A stretch of 64,000 bases of DNA from JAYODW01 sp038116745 (GTDB lineage Bacteria; Pseudomonadota; Gammaproteobacteria; Ga0077536). Both the position numbers and the translations under genes were made by a program. The stretch spans positions 1-64,000 of the forward strand of contig JAYODW010000021.1 of assembly GCA_038116745.1 (NCBI GenBank), read 5' to 3'. Shown here piece by piece: positions 33,655-42,667 of this stretch. Every line of letters begins with the position of its first letter. The first letter of the stretch is position 1. The notes under the pieces are model-generated. The model made no database searches and was not told the origin of the DNA. It was given only the letters and a program-made list of their open reading frames with translations.

Positions 33655-34965
33655 TCATCGTTCAGACATTGCACGCTGCCGCGCTCGGAGGACGGGCTTC
33701 AACAGATAGTCGAGCACCGTCTTGCGACCCGTCAGAATATCGACCTCGGCCAGCATGCCCGGAATGATCGGAAGGTTGTCGCCAAGACTTGATTCATGCG
33801 TGCGTACCCGCACGAGGTAGAACGGATTGCCCTCCTCATCGGTGATCGTGTCTGCGCCGATACTTTCCACCACCGCATCCAGGCCGCCGAATACCAGGAA
33901 ATCGTAGGCTGAGAACTTGACCGTAGCTTCCTGTCCTGGGCGCAGAAATCCGATATCTCTCGGCGTGATTCGGGCCTCTAAGAGCAAGGTGTCATCCAAG
34001 GGCACAATTTCGATTATTTCTCGACCTGGCAGCACCACACCACCCTGGGTGTTGATCAAAAGCCGTTTAATCGTGCCGCGCACGGGCGAACGGACCTCAG
34101 TCTGTTTCACCTTGTCCTGAAGTCCGACGCTGCCCTCGAACAGACTGCTCAGCTCCGCGTTGGCCTCGGCCAGCTCTTTGCGCGTATCGTTGCGGAAGTC
34201 CAGTTCGACCTGCTCGCGCTTACGACGGGCCTCCGCAATTGCAGCCCGGGCCCGGGTGACCTGAGCCGTGGATTGCTCGGTATCACCACGCAGTTTCGAG
34301 ACATCCCGCTTCAAGCGCAGGATTTCCACCTGCGACACCGCACCACTGGCAACCAGCGGTTCGGTCTGCGCGAGTTCCTGCGCGGCAAGCTCGAAATTGC
34401 GCTCCGACTGCTCTTTAAAGGCAACCGCCTCATTTAGCTCCTGACGGCGCTGCGCCAGCTGCTGGTCGTACACACCGATGGCGCTATCAAGCTCGCGGGT
34501 ACTGCTCGCGTGAAGGCGCGTTTCAGCAGCCGCGGTATCGGGCGCTTCGTCCACCACCTCCGGCGGAATCACGAAGGGCTTCCCCTCGGCGATGGCGGCA
34601 AGGCGGGCCGTTTTGGCCAGCAGCGCAAGGTATTGCGCCCGCTGCTCCCGCAGCGTCGAGATCACACGGGTTGCATCAATACGGACCAGCAACTCGCCAG
34701 GCTCGACGACCTGTCCCTCACGCACGAGGATCTCGGAAACGATGCCGCCGTCCAGGGACTGCACCACCTGAACCTGTCGCGAGGGAACAACGGTCGCCGT
34801 CCCGCGCGTGACCACGTCGAGTTCAGCGCGGGAGGCCCAGAAAACGAGCAACCCCAGCACCAGCGCAGTCACATACAAAAGGAACCGTGCGCGCAGCGGC
34901 TCCTGCGCTTTACGGGCAGCCTGGACCTCTCCCTGCCACGCAGCTGAGTCGTCAACGCCAGCCAT
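33655..34965 (-). CDS. lapC: HlyD-family membrane fusion protein of type I secretion (LapC)
   Basis: Periplasmic adaptor linking LapB to the TolC-like LapE. The 436 residues have a cytoplasmic N-terminus, one membrane helix (FLLYVTALVLGLLVFWAS, about 29-46), a biotinyl-lipoyl hairpin (VVQSLDGGIVSEILVREGQ and VRSPVRGTIKRLLI), a long coiled-coil region rich in Glu/Gln/Arg (about 100-275), and the C-terminal HlyD domain with GLDAVVESIGADT. It follows lapB by 45 bases. Length and order are normal. Confidence 0.95.
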   Translation of the reverse strand: MAGVDDSAAWQGEVQAARKAQEPLRARFLLYVTALVLGLLVFWASRAELDVVTRGTATVVPSRQVQVVQSLDGGIVSEILVREGQVVEPGELLVRIDATRVISTLREQRAQYLALLAKTARLAAIAEGKPFVIPPEVVDEAPDTAAAETRLHASSTRELDSAIGVYDQQLAQRRQELNEAVAFKEQSERNFELAAQELAQTEPLVASGAVSQVEILRLKRDVSKLRGDTEQSTAQVTRARAAIAEARRKREQVELDFRNDTRKELAEANAELSSLFEGSVGLQDKVKQTEVRSPVRGTIKRLLINTQGGVVLPGREIIEIVPLDDTLLLEARITPRDIGFLRPGQEATVKFSAYDFLVFGGLDAVVESIGADTITDEEGNPFYLVRVRTHESSLGDNLPIIPGMLAEVDILTGRKTVLDYLLKPVLRARQRAMSER

Positions 34966-35010
34966 GCAGCAGGGCCTCCGTCACTGTTTTCGTTGTATCC
35001 GGCATATGCC

Positions 35011-37137
35011 TCAGACGCCCTTGCCCACCCGGCCCTGACGCAGCGCTTCCACGACCTGTTGCTTCGGACCATCGGCCACGACCCGGCCCTGGTCAATCAC
35101 GATAATGCGGTCCACCAGGTCCATCAGCGCGGTGCGGTGCGTAATCACCAGCATGGTGCGTTTATCCAGAAACGTGCGCAGCTGCTTCTTAACCGCTTCC
35201 TCGGTCGAGTGGTCCATCGAACCGGTTGGCTCGTCGAACAGCAGAATCGGTGGCGCCTGGATCACAGCCCGCGCGAGCGCGACGCCCTGCCGCTGGCCTC
35301 CCGAAAGCGCTGCACCACGTTCACCGACGGCAGCATCTATGCCACTGGGATGCGCATTGACGAACTCAGCCAGGCTGGCGACCTCCAGTGCCCGGACAAT
35401 GTCCTCGTCTTCGACGTGCGGAGCACCCAGGACCAGGTTATCCCTGAGCGAGCCGTAGAAAAGCATCACGTCCTGGGGCACATACCCGACATTGCGACGC
35501 AGCTCGCCGGGGTCGAGCTGGCGCAGATCGATCCCGTCAATCAGCACCGCCCCGCTGCTTGGCTGGTAAAGGCCCAGCATGAGACGCAGCAGGGTGCTCT
35601 TGCCCGAACCGCTGCGCCCCAGGACCGCCACCTTCTCGCCCGCCGCAATGCGGAAACTGACGCCTTTCAGCGCACTCAAGTCAGTTCCCGGGTAACAGAA
35701 ACTGACGTCGCGAAACTCGATATTCCCATCGAACGTCTGCCGGCTGAGGAAATGGCCACCGGCCGGTCGTTCGATCGGGCTGCGCATGGTGTCCTCAAGT
35801 CCGCTCAGAGCTGTGCGGGCTGTCTGGTACTGGGTCATCAAGCCCGCGATCTGCCCCAGCGGAGCCATTGCACGGCCCGTCAGCATCGAACAGGCAATCA
35901 ACCCGCCCAGGGAAAGCTCGCGCTCAGCGATAAGGTAGACGCCAACGATCACCACTGACACGTAGGTCAGCTGGAAGCACAGCTGGGCAAAATTCACCGT
36001 CGACGTTGACAACAGCCGTTGACGGGTGGCCGTTCTGGCCAGATGTTCAGCGCTGCTTTCCCAACGATGCTGCATCACGCCTTCGGCGCTCAAGGTCTTC
36101 ACCGTTTCCAGGCCGATCAGGCTCTCAATCAACGTCGCGTTACGCATTGCGCCAGCACGCTGCGTCGTCTCGGCCTCGGCATGGATACGCGCCGCGGTGA
36201 TCAGGTTGACCAACAGCACCAGCACCATAGCCACGACCACGGGCGCGACCATGAGTTTCGCGATCCAGGCAATCACGATCAGGAACAGAACGACGAAGGG
36301 CAGGTCAATAAAGGCCGTGATGGCGGCCGAGGTAATGAAGTCCCGCACAGCTTCAAACGAGCGCAGGTTAGCCGCGAAAGAGCCCGCCGAGGCCGGGCGG
36401 GATTCGAGGCGCATCCCCAGCACATGCTCCATGATCTGGGAGGAGACCTTGATGTCCACGCGCTTGCTTGCGAGGTCGAGGAAATAACCGCGCAACGAAC
36501 GCAGCAGAAAATCGGCCACCAGAACAATGCCGAGGCCGGTGGAGAGGACCCAGAGCGTGTCCAACGCGTTGTTCGGCACCACGCGGTCATAGACATTCAT
36601 GACGAACAGCGGCAGGGCTATCGCGAACAGATTGACCAGGGCCGCCGCGACGATGACATCGCGATACAGCGGCAGGTTTTCCCGCATTGCGCCCCAAAAC
36701 CAATGGCGCTCAGCGCCATCGCGAAGCGCCGGCGCGCGCGCGTCAAATTCGAATTCCGGCTCAAGCATAGCGGCCGAACCGCTGTACTCGCGCGCGAGCT
36801 TTTCCACCGCCACTTTCCGGGGCGCCTTCCCGGCGTGAGCAACACGTGCCTGCTTCCCGTCGCTGTCGAGCAGAACGCAGGCGGTACGCTCATTCAGGAA
36901 CAGTATCGCCGGCAGGTCGTCCCGACTGAATTCGCTGAGCGGCTTATCGACCAGGGAGACTTTCAGCCCCGCCCGCACGGCTGCTCTGGCCAGAAGAGCA
37001 GGGCTGAGAGCAGTTTCCACCAGCGGCAGACCAGCGATCAGGCCCGCCCGGGAGACCTGTCTCCCGTGTGACCTGGCGACATAAACCAGGGCTTCCAGCA
37101 GCGGGTCGTTGCTCGCTCCTTCCGCGCCTGCGTTCAT
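35011..37137 (-). CDS. lapB: Type I secretion ABC transporter permease/ATPase (LapB)
   Basis: Inner-membrane exporter for the adhesin. The ATG at 37137 follows an RBS (AGGAGAG), giving 708 residues; the frame extends a further 25 codons without support. The N-terminal 125 residues are a C39-like domain lacking the catalytic cysteine, used in this family for substrate docking rather than cleavage. A six-helix membrane domain follows (about 145-430), then the nucleotide-binding domain with Walker A LGRSGSGKSTLL, signature LSGGQRQG, Walker B ILLFDEPTGSMD and switch ITHR. lapC is 45 bases downstream. Confidence 0.96.
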   Translation of the reverse strand: MNAGAEGASNDPLLEALVYVARSHGRQVSRAGLIAGLPLVETALSPALLARAAVRAGLKVSLVDKPLSEFSRDDLPAILFLNERTACVLLDSDGKQARVAHAGKAPRKVAVEKLAREYSGSAAMLEPEFEFDARAPALRDGAERHWFWGAMRENLPLYRDVIVAAALVNLFAIALPLFVMNVYDRVVPNNALDTLWVLSTGLGIVLVADFLLRSLRGYFLDLASKRVDIKVSSQIMEHVLGMRLESRPASAGSFAANLRSFEAVRDFITSAAITAFIDLPFVVLFLIVIAWIAKLMVAPVVVAMVLVLLVNLITAARIHAEAETTQRAGAMRNATLIESLIGLETVKTLSAEGVMQHRWESSAEHLARTATRQRLLSTSTVNFAQLCFQLTYVSVVIVGVYLIAERELSLGGLIACSMLTGRAMAPLGQIAGLMTQYQTARTALSGLEDTMRSPIERPAGGHFLSRQTFDGNIEFRDVSFCYPGTDLSALKGVSFRIAAGEKVAVLGRSGSGKSTLLRLMLGLYQPSSGAVLIDGIDLRQLDPGELRRNVGYVPQDVMLFYGSLRDNLVLGAPHVEDEDIVRALEVASLAEFVNAHPSGIDAAVGERGAALSGGQRQGVALARAVIQAPPILLFDEPTGSMDHSTEEAVKKQLRTFLDKRTMLVITHRTALMDLVDRIIVIDQGRVVADGPKQQVVEALRQGRVGKGV

Positions 37138-37294
37138 CGAGCTCTCCTGCCTTTTGGCACCTTGCCACTCATCACATCGGACATCCGAACTGGGCTGCAA
37201 GCGTGCGATCACTAAGCAGAAATTATAACCTCAATCTTTGAGATCCCGCTCTGGCGGCACGCGCTGCGGAGGTCAGAGCAGGCTCGCTTAAAAA

Positions 37295-37879
37295 TCACGA
37301 CAACGCATCCAGCGCGCCACGGAAACGCCCTTGCAGCACGGCTCCTTCGCGCAGCGGCGCCTCCATCGGCGCGGGTTCCGGGCGCACCTTGATCGCAGCG
37401 AAGGCGGGACCTTCGCCTCTGTGCATCTGCCCTACAAAGGCGTGCAGCGCGGGCAGATCCGACACCTCAGAGCAGTACGGAATGCCGACACCAGCGGCAA
37501 CGGCGGCCAGGTCAGTGCGCCCGGCGGTATGTGATAGCTGACCACCGGTTTCGCCGTAGCGCTGGTTGTCAATCACGGCGATCGCGAGATTCTCGGGCTG
37601 CTGGTCCCCGACAACGGCAAGAGAGCCGAGCCCCATCAGCATTTCGCCGTCGCCCGTGAGCACCAGGACCTGCCGATCAGGCCTGGCAAGCGCCAGACCA
37701 AGTCCCGTCGAGACAGCAAGCCCCATCCCTCCCCAGAGGTAGAAATTCAGCGGCGTATCGCCGGCCGCAGCCAGATCCCAGGTTGTGCCGCCAAGACCGC
37801 TCACAACCAGCAGCTCGCCGCGCTCTCGCAGCAGCTCGGCAACCACGGTACGGCGGTCGAGTGTCGGGTGTCCGTTCAT
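37295..37879 (-). CDS. TPP-dependent decarboxylase, beta (PP-domain) subunit
   Basis: C-terminal half of a split thiamine-pyrophosphate enzyme, 194 residues. The TPP/Mg motif begins at GDG (76-78) and ends at Asn105 in VIDNQRYGETGGQ. The YGETGGQ segment is typical of sulfopyruvate and phosphonopyruvate decarboxylases. With the overlapping alpha gene upstream it resembles ComD/ComE-type sulfopyruvate decarboxylase or split phosphonopyruvate decarboxylase. No sulfonate or phosphonate genes are near, so the substrate is open. It ends 157 bases before lapB, same strand. Confidence 0.82.
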   Translation of the reverse strand: MNGHPTLDRRTVVAELLRERGELLVVSGLGGTTWDLAAAGDTPLNFYLWGGMGLAVSTGLGLALARPDRQVLVLTGDGEMLMGLGSLAVVGDQQPENLAIAVIDNQRYGETGGQLSHTAGRTDLAAVAAGVGIPYCSEVSDLPALHAFVGQMHRGEGPAFAAIKVRPEPAPMEAPLREGAVLQGRFRGALDALS

Positions 37880-38412
37880 TTAAAGACTTTGGCGCCAATC
37901 AGGCGCTGACTGATGAGGACCGCTACACGGACTTGCCCCAGAAACGCGTGGTCTGCGGCTGCTGCCACCGTCGCAAACGCGGCTTCGCCGTCGTCCAGGC
38001 GTATCAGACTGATCCCCATATCGTGCAGCATTCCCGGGACCAGGCGTCCCATCGGAACCTGCCAGGGGTTGGCTTCGCCCCATTCGCCACGCATGGTAAT
38101 CAGCATCAACAGAGGGAAACCGCACGCCTGGGCGAGCGAAGCGATCGCGTTGACGCAATTGCCAACCCCGCTGGACTGCATCAGCAGCGCTGACCGCTGA
38201 CCGCCAAGCCATGCCCCGGCACTGAGGCCGATGCCCTCTTCCTCGCTGGTGAGCGCCACGGCGTGAATCGAACTATCTTCCCGCACCTGGTTTATCAGCG
38301 CACTATGCCCTGCGTCGGGTACATAACTGACCTGACGCACCCGCGCTTCGACCAGGGCGCGATACACTGCGCCTGTCCACGGTGGGTTAGCGCGGTTCAA
38401 TGCACCACCCAA
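37876..38412 (-). CDS. TPP-dependent decarboxylase, alpha (Pyr-domain) subunit
   Basis: N-terminal half of the same split enzyme, 178 residues. SEEEGIGLSAGAWLGGQRSA contains the glutamate that activates the TPP aminopyrimidine (within Glu57-59), and FPLLMLITMRGEWGEANPWQ matches the sulfopyruvate decarboxylase alpha pattern. Its stop overlaps the beta start (ATGA), so the two are made together. Upstream is a 255-base divergent region shared with the MlaC-like gene. Confidence 0.82.
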   Translation of the reverse strand: MGGALNRANPPWTGAVYRALVEARVRQVSYVPDAGHSALINQVREDSSIHAVALTSEEEGIGLSAGAWLGGQRSALLMQSSGVGNCVNAIASLAQACGFPLLMLITMRGEWGEANPWQVPMGRLVPGMLHDMGISLIRLDDGEAAFATVAAAADHAFLGQVRVAVLISQRLIGAKVFK

Positions 38413-38433
38413 GCGTCCCGTGGGCAGGACGCA

Positions 38434-38622
38434 ATGAAAAAAACATCTTTTTTATTCGCTGCAGGCATAGGGAGAGCTGTCGCAGTTAACGCAATGATGC
38501 CCCGGATACCCGTGGATAATAACGGAGCGATGACCGGCCTTTTACACTTAGATCTTCGTTTCCCTGTATCGTCATTCCAAAACGATCTTAAAAGCCCCAG
38601 AAGTGAATCGCACTCAGCCTGA
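38434..38622 (+). CDS. Possible small secreted peptide (62 residues)
   Basis: An ATG preceded by GGCAGGA opens a 62-codon frame whose start looks like a signal peptide (MKKTSFLFAAGIGRAVAVNA). The rest has no recognisable motif. It lies in the divergent region between the decarboxylase alpha gene and the MlaC-like gene. It could be fortuitous. Confidence 0.25.
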   Translation: MKKTSFLFAAGIGRAVAVNAMMPRIPVDNNGAMTGLLHLDLRFPVSSFQNDLKSPRSESHSA

Positions 38623-38667
38623 CCCTGCACACCGGCGCCGCGCATTCGCCGGGCCACCACCGATCCG

Positions 38668-39282
38668 ATGCGCCTGAACGTCGTCCGGCTGGCTACAGCC
38701 ATGCTGACTTTGTGTGCGCTCGGGCCTTCACTTGCTACGAGTACCGAAACCCAGCCGATCGACGTTCTACGAAGCCAGGTAGAGCGCGCCATCACTCTCC
38801 TGAAGACACCAGAGACCGATACGGGCGCTGCGCGTACCGAGCAACGCGAGCAATTGTGCGCTCTGGCTGAGGAAATGTTCGACATCCGTACCTTTTCCCG
38901 CCTGGTCCTGATGAGCAGCTGGCAGGACTTTGAGGCCGCGCAGCAGGCGCAGTTCGTCGAGGTGTTCTCCGACTTCCTCTGCCGCTACTACATTTCGCGG
39001 CTGCAGCTCTATTACGCGGGTGAGTCGGTGACGTTCGTCGCGCAGGAGATGAAGTCTCCGACCCGTGCCATTGTTTCGGTTGTGCTGCACTGGCAGTCGA
39101 TGGATATCCCGGTGGAGGTGCGCATGGTGAAACGTGACGAGCAATGGCGCGCGTTTGACCTTGCGGTGAGCGGGATCAGCGCGGTGCTGGTATACCGCGC
39201 GCAGTTTCAGCCCATACTGCTGCGCGAAAGTCCCCAGTTTCTTATTGAGACCCTGCGACAACGCATTGCGGAGCAGGGCTGA
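38668..39282 (+). CDS. MlaC-like periplasmic phospholipid-binding protein
   Basis: MlaC/Ttg2D family, 204 residues, with a signal peptide (LATAMLTLCALGPSLAT). The family core is EEMFDIRTFSRLVLMSSWQ, FVEVFSDFLCRYYISRL and IPVEVRMVKRDEQWRAFDL. MlaC normally shuttles lipids between the MlaA outer-membrane complex and the MlaFEDB ABC transporter, but none of these partners is adjacent. It heads an apparent operon with an SDR (10 bases downstream) and a cytochrome P450, so it may carry a hydrophobic substrate for them (inference). Confidence 0.85.
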   Translation: MRLNVVRLATAMLTLCALGPSLATSTETQPIDVLRSQVERAITLLKTPETDTGAARTEQREQLCALAEEMFDIRTFSRLVLMSSWQDFEAAQQAQFVEVFSDFLCRYYISRLQLYYAGESVTFVAQEMKSPTRAIVSVVLHWQSMDIPVEVRMVKRDEQWRAFDLAVSGISAVLVYRAQFQPILLRESPQFLIETLRQRIAEQG

Positions 39283-39292
39283 AGGAGTCTCG

Positions 39293-40066
39293 ATGTCTGT
39301 CTCAGCCTCTTCGGACACACGCGTGGCACTGGTCACCGGAGGCTCACGGGGGATCGGCCGCGCCATCGCACTGCGCCTCGCTGCAGATGGCTGCAGAGTC
39401 GCCCTCAGCTATGCCGCCAGTGAAGATGCCGCGACGGAGGTCGTCAATTCCATCGCAGAGTGCGGCGGCGAGTCTGCTGCGTTCCACGCAGACCTCGCGC
39501 AGGCAGGATCTGCGCGCGCACTTTTTGCCGCCGCGCTGGAGCGCTTCGGGCAGGTCGATATCCTCGTCAACAACGCCGGCATGTCGTCGAACAGCGCGCT
39601 CATCGCCGAAACGCCGGAAGCCCTGTGGCGCGACATGTTCGCCCTCAATCTCAACGCGGTTTTCTACATGCTGCAGCAGGCAATCCCGCACATGCGCGAG
39701 CGCGGTGGCGGGCATATCGTCAATCTCTCGTCTAACGTGACCCGGCGTATGCCGCCTAATTTCGGCGCCTACGCCATCTCGAAATACGCCGTGGAGGCGC
39801 TCACCCAGATAACCGCTAAGGAAGAAGGCGCCAGGGGGATACGGGTCAACGCGATCGCACCCGGACCAATCATGACCGACATGCTTGCCGGTCTGCTGGA
39901 CAACATGGGTCCTGAGCGTGCGCAGGCATTCGTCGACTCAGTCCCGCTGGGACGGACGGGCACGCCAGAGGAAATCGCGGGCATGGTTGCGATGCTGGTT
40001 TCAGATGTCGCCAGCTACGTGACGGGCCAGATTATTTACGTGAACGGCGGCGGCCCGGGCGGGTAA
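39293..40066 (+). CDS. SDR-family NAD(P)-dependent oxidoreductase (FabG-like)
   Basis: Classical SDR of 257 residues; the ATG at 39293 is chosen because AAGGAG precedes it, although the frame is open to 39245 inside the MlaC-like gene. Cofactor loop TGGSRGIG, structural NNAG, catalytic Ser in LSSNV and YAISK (Tyr-x3-Lys) are all intact, unlike the SDR-like protein at 19748-20431. The C-terminal YVTGQIIYVNGGG is typical of 3-oxoacyl-ACP reductase-like members. Substrate unknown; the P450 gene follows at 34 bases. Confidence 0.93.
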   Translation: MSVSASSDTRVALVTGGSRGIGRAIALRLAADGCRVALSYAASEDAATEVVNSIAECGGESAAFHADLAQAGSARALFAAALERFGQVDILVNNAGMSSNSALIAETPEALWRDMFALNLNAVFYMLQQAIPHMRERGGGHIVNLSSNVTRRMPPNFGAYAISKYAVEALTQITAKEEGARGIRVNAIAPGPIMTDMLAGLLDNMGPERAQAFVDSVPLGRTGTPEEIAGMVAMLVSDVASYVTGQIIYVNGGGPGG

Positions 40067-40100
40067 GCACGGTGTTCAGGGTTCAAAGGCACGAAAGGCC

Positions 40101-41513
40101 GTGAAAAAAACACTGAAGGACCTGCCCGGACCTGCCGGCCTGCCGCTGCTCGGCAACCTGCATCAGCTCGATCTACCGCAGCTGCATCAGCAGCTGGAAA
40201 ACTGGGCACACGAGTTCGGGCCGGTTTATAGATTCCGCATCGGGCCGCGCGAGCGGGTTTGCATATCTGACAACGACCTCATCAACACCATGCTGCGCGA
40301 ACGCCCGGAGCGCTATCGACGCCCGCGAACGAACGAGGCCATCGTCGCGGAGATGGGGATCAACGGCGTTTTCTCGCAGGACGGAGATGCCTGGCGCCGC
40401 CAACGCGGCATCATCGCGCAGGCGCTCAACCCGGCTCATCTGGCGCAGTTCTACCCCACCCTGCGCTTGACCACCGAGAGACTGCTCGGGCGCTGGATCC
40501 GCGCGGCTGAAAGCGGTGAGACGGTCGACCTGTGTCGTGACCTCATGCGCTACACCGTGGACGTCACAGCGCACCTCGCTTTCGGTGAGGACGTCAATAC
40601 GCTCGAAACCGACGGCCCCGTAGTCCAACAGCATCTGGACAAAGTGTTCCCGACGCTTTTCAAGCGGATCCTCGCGCCGTTCCCGCTGTGGCGGTACTGG
40701 CGCACCCAGGCTGACCGCGAGCTCGAAACCGCGCTGCGAGAGATCCGTCAGACCGTGCTCGGACTGATCGAAAAGTGCCGCGAACGCATGCAGGCAGATC
40801 CAGAGCGCTACACGCAACCGGCCAACTTTCTCGAAGCGATCATCGCCGCCCAGGCGGCCGAGGGTACTGAATTCACCGACGATGAGATCTACGCCAACGT
40901 CGTCACGCTGCTGCTGGCCGGTGAGGACACCACGGCGAATACCACCGCGTGGGCCGTCAAGTTTCTGATTGAACACCCGGTACTTGCCGCTGAGCTCCGC
41001 GCCGAGGCCGATGCAACGCTGGGCGAAGAACGCGTTCCGACCCAGCTGGCCCAGGTGCGCACTCTCGACCGAACGGAAGCATTTGCGATGGAAACCATGC
41101 GCTTCAAACCGGTCGCGCCCCTGCTCGCGCTTGAGCCCAAGGAAGACGTCGATCTGCTGGGCTATCGAATCCCGGCCGGCACGACCGTACTGACGCTGTT
41201 CCGAGTGAATGCCCTCAACGAACGCTACTTCGGCGATGCGGCGCGATTTGATCCGTCGCGCTGGCTCGCGGCCGAAACAGCCGCCAATCGAGCTCATGAG
41301 CCGCGCGCATTCCTGCCGTTCGGTTCAGGACCCCGCTTCTGCCCGGGGCGCGGTCTGGCGCTGCTCGAAATCAAAGCGGTGCTGGCGATGATCTGCCGCA
41401 ATTTCGATGTCGCGCTGGCTGAGCCGAATGCGGAAATCTGCGAACGCCTGAGTTTTACCATGCTGCCAGAGCATCTCGACGTTTGCTTTGCCTTGCGTGC
41501 CGCGGACGGTTAG
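40101..41513 (+). CDS. Cytochrome P450 (paralogue 2)
   Basis: The 470-residue P450 starts with GTG after AAAGG. It is clearly related to the P450 at 10738-12174 along its length. Both share the opening LPGP.xLPLxGN, YRFxIGPR, the INGVFS...WRRQR segment, MRYTVDVT, LLLAGEDTTANT (I helix) and FGxGPRFCPGR with the heme cysteine here at about 414. No redox partner is adjacent. It is the last gene of the MlaC-SDR-P450 unit and converges with the DMT transporter 5 bases away. Substrate unknown; a lipid or terpenoid is plausible from context. Confidence 0.95.
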   Translation: MKKTLKDLPGPAGLPLLGNLHQLDLPQLHQQLENWAHEFGPVYRFRIGPRERVCISDNDLINTMLRERPERYRRPRTNEAIVAEMGINGVFSQDGDAWRRQRGIIAQALNPAHLAQFYPTLRLTTERLLGRWIRAAESGETVDLCRDLMRYTVDVTAHLAFGEDVNTLETDGPVVQQHLDKVFPTLFKRILAPFPLWRYWRTQADRELETALREIRQTVLGLIEKCRERMQADPERYTQPANFLEAIIAAQAAEGTEFTDDEIYANVVTLLLAGEDTTANTTAWAVKFLIEHPVLAAELRAEADATLGEERVPTQLAQVRTLDRTEAFAMETMRFKPVAPLLALEPKEDVDLLGYRIPAGTTVLTLFRVNALNERYFGDAARFDPSRWLAAETAANRAHEPRAFLPFGSGPRFCPGRGLALLEIKAVLAMICRNFDVALAEPNAEICERLSFTMLPEHLDVCFALRAADG

Positions 41514-41518
41514 GAGTT

Positions 41519-42442
41519 TCAGGTCCGCGCTCGCGCCGGGGATGTGACGACCAGGGAAACGCCGACGCAGATCAGGACCGCGCCGATGAGGTGATAGGCG
41601 TGCAGGGATTCATCGAGAAGCGTGACGGCGAGCCCGGTGCCGAAAAGCGGCAGCAGATTCAGAAAAATCGATGCCCTGCTGGGCCCAACAACGCCCATCG
41701 CAATATTCCACATCGTGGTCGCAACGACTGTTGGCACCAGCCCCATATAAACAATGGCAGCAAGCAGTCGGGGCTCGAATGTCACTGGCGCGACATGCCA
41801 GCTTTCCAGCGCATAAAACGGCGACAGCACCACCAGACCACTCAGCGCCGTAACGTACATGACCAGGGTTGGGGGTAACCCTCCCAGCCAGCGATGTAAG
41901 TTAACGGAGTAGCCGGCGTAGCAGACCACCGCCATCAACACCAGCAGATCACCCAGATTGAATGACAGGCTGCGCAGCACCCCGACGTCCATGCGCAGAA
42001 CCATCGCGAGGATCCCTGCGCCCGCGGCGGCGGCCCCGAGCAGCTGTCGCCCTGACAGGCGTTCCCTGAGCACCAGCCAGGCCGCAAGCATGGTGACAAT
42101 CGGTTGCGTTGCGCTGACCAGAACCGCATTGGTCGCCGCAGTGAACTGCACCGACCACACGAGCAGTGTGCTGCCACCGGCCATGAATATCCCGAGCAGA
42201 AGAATCCGACCAAGGCGCTCGCCCAGGGTTGATCGATGTTGCCACAGGGCCAGTCCGGCGATTGGTGTCAGCAGGCAGCAGGCGGCCACCCATCGCCAGA
42301 ACGAAAACCCCACCGGGTGCGCCAGCTCGTGAACGCTGCGCGCCACGATCACTCCGCTCGACCAGAGGACCATGACAACAACGAGCATGCTGAACGCGAG
42401 TGGTTCGCCGGGCGCGCGGCGCGCGCTGTCGTGCAGCAACAT
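41519..42442 (-). CDS. EamA/DMT-superfamily transporter
   Basis: Inner-membrane exporter-like protein of 307 residues with ten predicted helices in two EamA repeats. The first begins FSMLVVVMVLWSSGVIVAR and has FTAATNAVLVSATQPIVTML; the second begins LLVLMAVVCYAGYSV and has GPSRASIFLNLLPLFGT. Substrate cannot be read from the sequence; relatives export amino acids or metabolites. It is a single-gene unit, divergent from the rhodanese gene; the 225 bases between show no other gene. Confidence 0.9.
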   Translation of the reverse strand: MLLHDSARRAPGEPLAFSMLVVVMVLWSSGVIVARSVHELAHPVGFSFWRWVAACCLLTPIAGLALWQHRSTLGERLGRILLLGIFMAGGSTLLVWSVQFTAATNAVLVSATQPIVTMLAAWLVLRERLSGRQLLGAAAAGAGILAMVLRMDVGVLRSLSFNLGDLLVLMAVVCYAGYSVNLHRWLGGLPPTLVMYVTALSGLVVLSPFYALESWHVAPVTFEPRLLAAIVYMGLVPTVVATTMWNIAMGVVGPSRASIFLNLLPLFGTGLAVTLLDESLHAYHLIGAVLICVGVSLVVTSPARART

Positions 42443-42667
42443 TCAGACTCCGGACTCAGGAGGACAATCGACAGGTGCGCTGGCGCTCTGCCGGCGGATG
42501 CCGCAGTGTAAACGGCGCCCATACAATCTGCGCGCGCCCATCAGGCAGAAAGTCTTGCTCTTGACGCCCTGCCCTGCCTGCTGGGTAAATGTCCGCGCGG
42601 GGCTGCGCGATCACGCCAGCGGTAGAACATTCAATACGGCGCCATAGCCGTGCGAAAAGGAGACAGC

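Noticed and set aside
36019..37071. 350-codon plus-strand open frame opposite lapB
   Set aside because: Antisense to the ABC exporter gene; Gln/His/Arg-rich with no domain, typical of a shadow.
38434..38622. Functional secreted peptide gene
   Set aside because: Kept only as a low-confidence feature: the signal-like start and RBS could be chance, and no family or conserved context supports it.
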